DNA of 38,841 bases from positions 1 through 38,841 of IMG/VR virus record IMGVR_UViG_3300010885_007370. One strand, written 5' to 3'. Both the position numbers and the translations under genes were made by a program. Source of the DNA: a virus. The first letter of the stretch is position 1, and every line of letters begins with the position of its first letter. Below are positions 1 through 9,900 of the stretch, piece after piece. A model generated the notes under the pieces. That model saw only the letters and a list, made by a program, of their open reading frames with translations. It ran no database searches and had not been told where the DNA came from.

Positions 1-87
1 AAGGCTTGGGAGCCTAACGGCGGTCAGCAGACGCAACAGCGCGAGCCAGTACGGGAGCAGGTTGCTCATGACGACATTCCCTTCTAA
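1..87 (+). CDS. ssb: C-terminal end of a probable single-stranded DNA-binding protein (5' cut by window edge)
   Basis: The reading frame is open from base 1 and stops with TAA at 85-87, giving 28 residues. They are Gln/Arg/Glu-rich and end in HDDIPF. A flexible polar tail ending in an acidic DDIPF tip is the hallmark of bacterial and phage SSB proteins, where the tip recruits other replication proteins. Only the tail is visible, so the OB-fold cannot be checked. The gene reads rightward, away from the late genes, and its last 20 bases overlap the start of the next gene. This suggests that the replication module continues to the left of the window. Another replication protein with a similar tail is possible. 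Confidence 0.7.
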   Translation, partial: KAWEPNGGQQTQQREPVREQVAHDDIPF

Positions 88-250
88 TCTCGAAGGGAAG
101 AGTATCGAGGAGTTGATGGAGGCTAGGCAAGCCTTCCTCTTTCAGCTTCTCAACTTCTCTCGTTTTGTGTCCGACACCGTTGAGAATATTAATGCTGTCG
201 ATAGAATGATTGCGTTCCATACCTATGCCGATACAGAAGATAGCGTTTGA
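68..250 (+). CDS. Small hypothetical protein (60 aa) after the SSB-like gene
   Basis: The frame starts with ATG at 68, preceded by GGGAG at 53-57, and overlaps the SSB-like tail by 20 bases. The product is 60 residues, mostly helical in appearance. It has a Glu/Leu/Ala-rich middle (around residues 12-40) and no membrane segment or cysteine. It overlaps the next gene by 26 bases, consistent with a compact rightward operon. An in-frame TTG six bases upstream (62) is less likely because it lies close to the Shine-Dalgarno-like sequence. I do not recognise the family. The choice of strand rests on tight packing between two credible rightward genes; the overlapping leftward frames here have no such context. 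Confidence 0.6.
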   Translation: MTTFPSNLEGKSIEELMEARQAFLFQLLNFSRFVSDTVENINAVDRMIAFHTYADTEDSV

Positions 251-677
251 AGCGATTAAGATAGCCATTCGGCAGGACCGAAATGGTTATGTCCTTAATC
301 TTGCCATCCACCCCCACGAGGTTCCGGAGGACTTGCTCCGATCCCCCGTGGGGACTCGGTACATGGTTGGCATGGCTGAGTTTGAGCAAGCTTCCCTTGA
401 GGCTGAAGCTGACATGATCGCCATCGAAGATTATGGAAAAAAGATAGTCAAAAAGGCAGCGATAATCTGCCGCAGAAAATCTTTTATTAATTGGATTGGG
501 GTTGAGAACGAAGTGCAAGCTTCGGTCTGGCTTAAGTCTGCCCTGAAAATTAACAGCAGGTCTGAGTTAAGGGATAATCTTAAAGCGCAAGCAGCGTTTG
601 TTGAACTCATGGAAGAGTTCGAAGATTCAATTAATGGAGAAGATGATGGCGAAGATGATGGCAAAGAAGCCGGGTAA
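225..677 (+). CDS. Conserved phage hypothetical protein (150 aa), acidic tail
   Basis: The product is about 150 residues. Near residues 23-46 it carries LNLAIHPHEVPEDLL followed by GTRYMVGM. This pattern is familiar from small phage proteins next to replication genes (an N-terminal strand, then HP.(E/D)(V/I)P..LL...GTR). The C-terminus is strongly acidic (EDDGEDDGKE). ATG 225 is preferred over the in-frame TTG at 210. Neither has a convincing Shine-Dalgarno, so translation is probably coupled to the overlapping upstream gene that ends at 250. The function is unknown. The 3' end overlaps the next gene. Confidence 0.75.
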   Translation: MPIQKIAFEAIKIAIRQDRNGYVLNLAIHPHEVPEDLLRSPVGTRYMVGMAEFEQASLEAEADMIAIEDYGKKIVKKAAIICRRKSFINWIGVENEVQASVWLKSALKINSRSELRDNLKAQAAFVELMEEFEDSINGEDDGEDDGKEAG

Positions 678-819
678 GAAGATGACCATGGCTGAATATG
701 AAAAGAGTCCAGCGGACAAGGCTATGGATAAGTCCGGCAAGCATGGCGGCGAAGGTTCTAAAAAGGACATGAAGTTCGATAAGGCCTTGCTTGCTAAGAT
801 GAACAAGGGTAAGAAGTAG
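646..819 (+). CDS. Small basic conserved phage protein (57 aa)
   Basis: The product is a Lys/Met-rich polypeptide of about 57 residues containing MTMAEYEKSPADKAMDK. This resembles small lysine-rich phage proteins with a YEKS..DK..DK core; their role is unknown. ATG 646 is chosen because GGAGA at 636-640 sits at normal Shine-Dalgarno distance. In-frame ATGs at 634 and 643 and a TTG at 598 are alternatives. The gene begins inside the end of the preceding gene and is the last rightward gene before the terminator at 862-901. Its high net positive charge would fit nucleic-acid or membrane contact, but that is inference. Confidence 0.7.
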   Translation: MAKMMAKKPGKKMTMAEYEKSPADKAMDKSGKHGGEGSKKDMKFDKALLAKMNKGKK

Positions 820-861
820 GAATCGGCCTCGGCTGGTTGGCGAGGGGTACACCCCCCAGAG

Positions 862-901
862 AATACCCCCGCTGGAGTTGGGTCCAACGGGGGTATTTTT
901 T
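862..901 (+). terminator. Rho-independent terminator at the convergent gene junction
   Basis: AATACCCCCG (862-871) pairs perfectly with CGGGGGTATT (888-897) and is followed by a T-run on the plus strand. The loop holds a smaller GTTGG/CCAAC stem. It ends the rightward operon 43 bases after its last stop codon. The stop codon of the giant leftward gene lies at 900-902, so the same hairpin also lies directly downstream of that gene on the minus strand. There the following T-tract is weaker, so termination should be strongest rightward. Confidence 0.85.
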
Positions 902-3900
902 ATTCTACATTGTCGTGCGTGATTGTCCCTTGCTTCCACTTTGCAAAGAAATCTTGCTGAGCTTTAACCACCATGGTGCTGTAATCCCTAAGCATTACAA
1001 TCTTTTGCTCTGGCGTTAGGCTACTGCTCTGTTGAATTAATTTTGTTTGCTTACGCTGTCTGCGAACTAATGATTCTACCCTGTCATAATACGGCAGAAG
1101 CATTCTTTCCTTGGGGTGGGAAATATCAATCTTATTTAACAGCTCAGCATCAAAATCAGCCAATGCATTTTGGCGCTGCATTTTATATTCAGCAACATTC
1201 CCAGCAACCTCTTGGAACCTAGCGCCAATATTCTGGTCCTTCAGTTTTCCCACAACCATACCAACTGCTGGGTTGTCGAGAAGTGGGTCTTGCTCCCTGC
1301 CCCCTGTCTTTATTTCCTTAGCCATTTTATTTGCTGGTATTAAATTATATACACTGTCAGCCATGCCGCCATAGAATTTACCAGCAGCACCAACGGTTGC
1401 AGCAATCATATAATCCATATCATCTGGGTAAAATTCAAATGCATCAACTCCAGTCTTGTGCAGCAAGTCAGCCACAGTTAGGCTAAATTCACTGGTTGTT
1501 TTTTTGTGGATTTGACTCTTGTATTCCCCTGCGGCGTTGGCCCTTTTCTTGGTAAATGCCTCGGGCATTGTGGGGTGGATAGGACGCCCCAGCGCATCAG
1601 TATTCCTAGCTAGCTCCTCGCCAGTTCTCAAAAAGCCCGGAGTGATAGCCGAAAGTGGATCGCCAGTAGACGTTGAGGTCCAGTGTGCATTCACGCTCAA
1701 GGCATCATTAAGGGTTAGCATAGCAGCGTGTGATGGCTCCATATCTCCCATCAGCATTCTAACGCTATTGCCACCAGCATTAATAATTACAGTTGGAATT
1801 TTCCAAGGCAACCACCATTTTGCATAGTAATCTTCATCGCCTTTTTCACCATGAATTCCCGGAATCATCCAATTTATTTTTTGTGCATTCGTCACATAGT
1901 CAGGCATCAAGGAATATGGATTGTTTCCAAACTCATCCTTATGGGTTTTGCCAATTGAATAATTCCATAGGGCATTGACTACCCCAAGAGCAAACAGGCT
2001 TGAGGAAAGTTTTATAGTTGCCTTTACCCCACCTCGAAGCATGGCGGTGATCATAGAGTTATCACCCTGAACACCCGCATTAAAGAATGGGTATAGTGCA
2101 TTTAAGGTTGTAGAGAATAGCCCCTTACGCGCATAGTTTCCGGGAAGGTGCTGAGCATACCAAGCGGCCTCCTTAGGGGACGCACCGTTTGCCTTCAAGG
2201 TTTTATAGATTGCAATTCGGTTTGACATATCCACATTGTTTGTGAAAGCCGATCCAGCCCGATCAAGCTGCAATGCCTTATCTTTAAAATAAAGCATGAT
2301 TTCTTTTTTGCTTTTGCCTTCAGCCCAGCTTCTCGAAAATAAATGAGCTAGCTGATCATTAAGATTTTCAACGCTAGACAAGTCAAATATTGGATTGAAG
2401 TGACCACCGTGGCCGCGCATCTCTTCAATCTCCGCCAAGATTGCAGGGTCTTTTTTGGTAATTCCAATCAAAGAAGCACCAGCTTCTTTTGTGGCCATAT
2501 TAGCTAGGGCCTTATCGGTCGTATTAAACTTAGGGCCAAGGCCAATCATATTGATTTTTGTTCCGCCAACCTGTTTGAAGTATAGGCCGACCGAGAACAA
2601 TGGATTAAGACCAATTGTCTTTGAGTGGAATTGCTGGCTCCAAGATTTTAGGAACGAGAATGAATCTAGGGTCTGGCTAAACTTATCAATTGCAGAAATA
2701 AACTTACCAGTCGATCCATCAAAGCCATTAATTGTGACCTGCATTTCTGGGGTTTTGATTTTAGTATAAACCTCTAGGCCATTGACCTTGGTAATAAATG
2801 AGTCTGGCTGGTTCTTATAATCCGATAGCACATATGAAACCTTGCCAGTCGTTGGGTCAACTTGCCGCGTTGGCTGGACGAGTTCGGGCTTTTCAAAATG
2901 GTGCATGATGAATGGATCATTGGCTGCATAACCATCACGGATAAGGTTCAGTAGCTTATTGCCAACTTGATTCCTAACGCCACGAGCGATGGTGTTCTTG
3001 TAGTCCGTGAATAGGTTGGGAATAATTTCACCAGCATATGATCCGCGACCAGTACGCCGGATGTATTCCTTACCCCTAACGCCAGTTGGGTTTTGCATCC
3101 CGCTGAACGCACCCCAGCGTGAGCCATCTGCAATGTTGCCGAACTGGTCCATGATCAAATCATCAAGCGATGTTTTGAGTGGGATATAAAATTTGTAGTT
3201 AGGAAGTTTTTTAAACTGCGTGGCCGTTAAATCAAACTTCTTTTTTATTTCGGCCTTCTTGACGGGATCAAGCTCGGTCTTAAAATCAACCTTCAGCTTT
3301 TTCATTGTGGCCATTAGGTTATTTCTGATCTTATCAAAATCATAACCAATGCCATTTTCAATAGCCGACCTGCGCTGCTCAGATGCCACAAACATTAAAT
3401 AATCATGTGCATCTTTCATAACCTTTTGACGGTCAACAGGAAGATTGTCCACCCAGTTCATTATGGCATTAGCTTCTGCGTCCGACATGCCCGATGCCAT
3501 CTGGTCATAGATGGGCTTGCCATTAGCATCCTTAGCTATCTCAATCTTCAGGACTTGACGGCCATATTTATTATATTCCACCGCATGTTTTGCGTAGGCA
3601 TACGCCTCATGAAGTACCACAGTGATCGGGCGATCTGCGGAAATTTCCTTGTTCACAAAATTGTCTAGATGGCCAAGGGCTTTTAGCTCCGAGTTAAGAT
3701 CATCAAGCCCAACATTGGCCCAGTCCCTTGCCTCAGACATGCGGCGCGTTAGCTCTGGGAACATTTTCTCATTAACCATTCTATGCTCAGCATGAACAGT
3801 TTGTGGGGCCACATTCGCTGCCAGAGTAGGAGTATTGTCTAGGGTCAGCTTTACCTTGTTGCCGACCAGAACGTCACGCTGAAGCAAGTCGATCAAGCTG

Positions 3901-6900
3901 TTTTGGTCAGTGAACAAGGTAGTACCAAACGTGCGGAGTAGGCGCATCGTGTCGGTGTCGGTAAAGCCCATCTTAGATGTGAGGTTGCCAAACTTTGCAA
4001 GCATCCCCTTATTGATTTGCCAGTCAGCCATAAGGGCGGACTCATAAATTTGTTGGGCTATACGAGCATCAGTCAAGCCTCCACCCATTCCGGGAAGGAA
4101 GCCCGGAGTCGAGGCGTTGGTTGGTGGTAGCGTTCCGCCCGGAGACATTTGCGCCATAGTGCCAAGCATGGTTGCTCGCGTAGATGCAAACTTTTCTATT
4201 TCATCCTTGGTAAATGCCCTGTCTGGAAGGTTCTTCTTTGCTGAATTTAATTCTCCATCCTGAGGCCCAAGAAGCATTTCATCCATTTTAGCTTGAGTTT
4301 TGGGGCCAATGGGTGACGTATCCATTCCAAGGCCAGCCTCTCGCCGTAAAGAACTTGGAAGCGCCCTTTCATTAAGAACAAAAATATTAATTGGCGAGTC
4401 TTGTCTGTTATCACCTATTTCTTCACGCATAAAGGTTGCGTCCCAACCCATTGCGTTAATCATATTAATGTCTTCCCATAGTTTCCATCTTCCGCGAGAA
4501 ACTTGATCAAAAAGGTTGGGGTCAATTTGTTCTATTTGTTCATTGGTATAATCGTTAAATTTGCTAAATGATTTTTTTCTTTTATTTATTTTTTCCTTTT
4601 CAGGAACTTGATCAGCGCCCTTTTCTATTGCCTTCATTTTTTCTACATAGGCTTGATAACTTTCTTCAAGCGTTTGCTTATCAATAGGCAAGCTAGCATT
4701 AGACTTTTCAGTTATTAGGTTTTGAATAATTTCATGATACTTGGGACGATTAAAGTCTTCCTTAAGCTGATTAAAATCATTTACAAAATTATTATATGCT
4801 TCATATTTTTGGTCAATCAGCTCAACCTGATAATTATTTAATGGACCAATAACATCGCTTGTAAACTTAACGGCCTGACCATCAAGCTTTTCAGCAATCC
4901 CACGAGAAAGCTCACTAAGGGCCGAAAGCCCATCCGCATGATTGCCACCAAAAAGATCTAAACCAAAATATGGCTTAAGCTTAGGCGCTTGAACCCTCGC
5001 CAAATTCTTTAAGTAGGCTAAAATTTCTTCTAGTCTTTGTTTATCACTATCTATCTTATCAACAGTGCCATCAATTTGATATTTTGAATTTGAACTTGGG
5101 TCTTGTGCTACATCTGATAAAAATTCCTCAAGCATCCTGCTATAAGCCTCTATGCTTTTTTGCGTTCTATAAACCTCTGCCACGTTATTTGTAATTGTTG
5201 AGGCCTCAGCGCCTATGGCAGAATTAACTGGAAGGCCGTTCTCGTCCACCTCACCTAATTTATATCCCAACTCATTTGCGGCAAAATTTATTCTCGTGGA
5301 TTTTGACATAGCTGTGCGCTCAGCAGTTGCTTTTGCTATTCTTTTTTCTATGTCTGCTATCTCAGTTTTTTTTGCAGCATAAGTCTCTAGCAGGAGACGT
5401 GTATCATTACCACCGGGAATGCTTTGAAGTTTTTCAAAATCATCAACTGCCTCTAAGTAATCTGTTTCATTCTTACCACTAAGGGGTTCTGACGACACAG
5501 ATTTAAAGTAATTTAAATAGTCTGAATATTCTACTAAGTTATTTTTTCTATAGTTAAAATTTAAATCAGGATTAAGAAATTCATTAGCTTTTATTTTTTC
5601 GGGATTAAGCGAAACTGCATCATAATCTTGGCCATAATTTGCCGAGTGAAACCCATCACTACCGTCTTGTGGATTTTTTAAGAAGTAGTTGCATACAGCA
5701 TTTACATCCTTTGGATTCCTATAGTCTCCAACTTTATTCGTAAGAACATGAACTGGCATGTAGGACACATGGTTCTTATTTCCAGTAAAGACTTCAAGCC
5801 ATCGCTGGTCAGAGGATAGTGATATGCCGCCATACGCAGATTTGTTAGTATCCCAATTTCTAATAAAGCCCTCATAGGTCTCTAGTTGCTCATTGGTCAT
5901 GCCCTCTGGCTTTGAGACGGCATGGTAAAACGTGAATGGGGTACGGTCATCGCTTGCCTTACCGCCAGCCATATAACTAACGGTAAGCTTATTCTTTTTA
6001 ATTAATTCTGCATCTTTTTTAAGATTTTTGTAATACTCGGCAAACTTTTTACCCATCAGACCCGAAGTACCGGACGGCATAATCTCCCCTACACTCAGGT
6101 GGCGATCATGAAAAATAACCAACATCTTGGTTCTGTCTTCTTCAGGCATACCCGGACTGCGGCTGTGATCGTCATTATATTTTAATCCGGGCACACCTGC
6201 CGCATCAAAGGCCTCAGAGACCATCTTGTTTCCAAGATTGATACGTTGCTGAAAAGAAGTTGTGTGAATGAGATTTGATTTTTGAAATGCCCTACTAGCA
6301 CCCTGATAAATATCAGCTCCAGTAAGAGCCTCAGGATTTTGAATTAAAGTATTATGAATGAACGAAATACCCCTTGCCAATTCCTCACTTGTATTTGGGG
6401 CATGTACTATCTCAGCCAAGGAGTTGAGAATTTTCCTCTGAACATCTGGGCTGGACTTTGAAAATGGCCTGTCCCAATCTAGAAGAACATCAAACTCTGG
6501 AGCATTTACCGTATAAAGATTTTTACGTCCATGTCGGGCTAATGTTTTTAAGTAATGCAACCCGCCACCCTTGGTCTGACTAAGGTAAAACCCATGGCCA
6601 TAGTCTTGGTTGCCTTCGCCAGTTCCAATTTTTGTTATGTCAAACTTTCTAAAATAATGTGGCGTACCATGCCACACCATCATCTTGCGCTCTTCACCGC
6701 CGCGACTTACGCCACGTTCACGCTTGCCAATCTCGCCCCTGTAGATGGCAGACATTAATCTGTCCGCCCCAGAGATTTTCATGGCCCGATAGATTTTAAC
6801 CATTCCATTAATGATTCGATTGAGCAAACCATTCTGAATGCTATTGATCTTCCTGTCGCCAGCAGAAAAATCAGAACCCATGTTAGCCACGGCTTCTTCT

Positions 6901-9900
6901 TCGATCTTTCGTAGCAGGTCACTAACTTCCTTGGCGTCCATTTTCTGCCAAGAAACATCATTGCCAAATTCATCTTTTGGCCAGTAGTTTAAGTGTGCAT
7001 CTTCTAGGTATGTTAGCTTGGAGCCCTTAGGCTTTCTAATGCCAGCTTCCTTACCAAGGATTTGAAATTCTGCATCTGAAATTAATTCAAGATCACGAAG
7101 GGCGTGAATGACCTCATGGTCCAGAGTCCGACCCATGGCCTCAATGATTTGAGCCTCTGTCATCCGGGGATGGATACCGTGGGCTAGGCGCACCAGTACC
7201 TTTGCGGGATTATAAGAGCCGCTGATCAAGTCGCGTGGATCACTATTCCACATGGCGTACTCAAGCTTTAGCGCCACATCCTTAAGGCCAAGGGCCTCTA
7301 GTCGTGCGCGAAGGGTGTTAAATATTCTGGATGCAGAGAAGCCCTCACCCAGAGCAAGCGGCTTACCCGCTAGTTCCGTGGCAATGCTATCTTCTGAAGA
7401 TTTTTTAGTTAGATTTTTCTTGTAGCTAAAAACATCGTTGTCTTCTGGGCTGAGGCCTATCTCAACCTTCTGAGTAGAGGCCAGCGCCTCTGCGCTTTTG
7501 TCCACACCCAGATCGCCAAAGGCAAGCTTCATGCCCTCAAAGGCTCTCTCGCGCAAGCCCTCTCGCGTTATGCCCGGTTCCTGCTTAGTGAGTTCTTGAT
7601 ACTGGTCCTCAGTATCTTGATGCTTAAATTTATCACCTTCAATAGTGAACCGCTCCTCAAGCGGAGTGTCGCTTGGCAACCTCCCAGAGGCAACCTTAGC
7701 GGCATTTTCATCAGCAAGCTTTTGTTGATAAAAATTTTCACGCTCAACTAGCTCTGGATGATCAGCAACTACCTCATTGTTCTCATCAAGGATACCGCGA
7801 TTCTTCAGCTCTGAAATTGCAGCCTCATCGCCTGTATCAATGGCGCTATTTAGCAAGCCCTCTAGTTCATTATTTTTAATTTCTGCTGGAGAAATTTGTG
7901 CCTGTTCCAAAACTGGAGCTGGCTCTTCCTCTATCGTGAACCTTCCCCTTGGCTCAGGAACTTCAGCAGCAAGCTCAGCAATAGGTGCTTCATTTTGAAT
8001 GAGGTCCGTTGGCTGTTCTTCTATATTAAACTTGCCTCTGTAAGGCTCATAAACTGGGGCAGCGGCCTCAGTGATTGGTGCGGCCAATTCATCAGCAGCA
8101 AACTTAATGCCCTCCATGCGCTTTTCTAGCGACTTGCCCTTTGCGGCAGGAAGTTCTTTGGCTGGATCAAGATGAGCATCCACGCCATCAAGGAAATTCT
8201 TTTTTGCCGCAGGGGTCATGCCTTGGGCCTCAGCATGAGCAACGGCCTTATCGCGGATGGAAGTTACGGATGGCTCAAGTGATAGTTCAGCGGGGATTGA
8301 TGCCGCTGCTTTGGCAGTTGTCTCTGCCTTCTCATTAAGGCCAGCAATATTTTCTGCACCAGCATATATATCTAGATGGGCTTGTTTAATTTCTGGATCA
8401 AGATCATTCCACCCCTCCATATAATTTGATGGGTGGTTCTCATCAATATGCTTACCATTTTCAGTCAAAATGTCAGCAGCGGGATTGCTTAAATTCTTTG
8501 CAACCTCAGTAATTTTATTTTCAGGAACAACTACCGTAGGGTCAATTGTGGTTTTTTGCTTCTTGCCTTTTCCCGTTGGCTCAGTTGTCTTGGGTGCAAT
8601 GGCTATGCTCACGGAACCATCGGGATTTACAACCTCAATCCCCTGACCACTCTCATACGCCTCTCTAGCTTGTTGCTGAGTGTAAGCTTGCTCGTCGTAA
8701 ATTGCTTGCTGCTTATTCTTTTTTACATCTTCAAGTTTTTGTTTAATTGGCTTGTACACTTCGCCGTGCAGCGCATGTGCGCCAGCGAACCCAGCACCCA
8801 TGAGGAATGACTCCGGTACACCTTCCATCAGAGAAATGTTTGGGTCAACCGTGGCCTTGGTCAGTACGTTACCAGCGCCAGTTAGGCCCGCAAAGCCAGC
8901 GCCTTCCGCAACCATGTTGGCTCCAGTCCTGCCAATTGCGGCTGCAATTGCGGCAAGGCCAGCCTTGGGTATCTCGCGTGATTTTATAAATAAGGCTACC
9001 ATCTCAGGGCTAATACCCTTAAGCGCCTCTTGCTCAATCTCGGTAATTGGGATTCTGCTAGCCACCTTAGACAAGGCAGACTCAATGGCCGGACCAAGTA
9101 CTGGAAGCTTGGAGAGGGCCTTAACGCCAAGCCCGGAAAGGGGAATTAATCCCATAGCCGCCCCAAGCGCCGTTTGGCCTACAACATTTAAATTGCCACG
9201 GGCCGTTCCCTCTTGACCCACCTCAGCATTCTTCTGTCTAGCGGCGGTCTCTCCACTACCGGCCATAGCAATAGCTGGCCCACCCGGAATAACGCCAGAT
9301 GCAATTATGGGCGCAAGTCCACCCATAAACCCAGCAACTTTTTCCACTGCGTTTGGATTTTGTACCCTATATCTTTCTTCAATATCCGCAGCTATGGCTA
9401 ACCTAGCATCCCGCTCTTGATTTTGAAGCTGCCAATTTCTTTCAGCCTCAGCTTGCTGCTGGGGATTCCTGAACATTTTATTAATGCCCAAGTTTGGATT
9501 ATCTGAGGCGCGGATAATATCTCCAACGCCCTCTATCGCCCGATTTCCCTCACTCAGCGCGGCGGTACCAAATTGTTTGAACCCGCCCACAAAAGACTCT
9601 GGACTAAAGATATTATGCTTGGGAACTTCGCCAGTGATTAGCTGTGAGAGCGAACCTTCTGCCTTGCCTTTTGGTTTTTGAGCAACTGGTTGAGGCGCTG
9701 GCTGCTGAATGACTGGTTGAGCTACTGGCCGCTGAGGTACTTGAGCTGGCGCTTGCTGAACAACGGGCTGCTGTTGAACTTGAACAGGCGCGCGGGGCAC
9801 AACGGGTGCGCGAGGTACAACTTGAATTGGCTGAGGATTATTGTCTGGATGTGCTGGATTATATCTGGGGCTATTAAGCACATGGTTTTTAATTTGAGAT

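Noticed and set aside
14-518. Leftward open frames at the left edge
   Set aside because: They overlap well-packed rightward genes with SSB-like ending, matching Shine-Dalgarno sites and a terminator in the rightward direction.
8752-9216. 154-codon rightward frame opposite the giant gene
   Set aside because: It lies wholly inside the giant gene with no ribosome site or domain; it is a shadow of Ala/Gly-rich coding.
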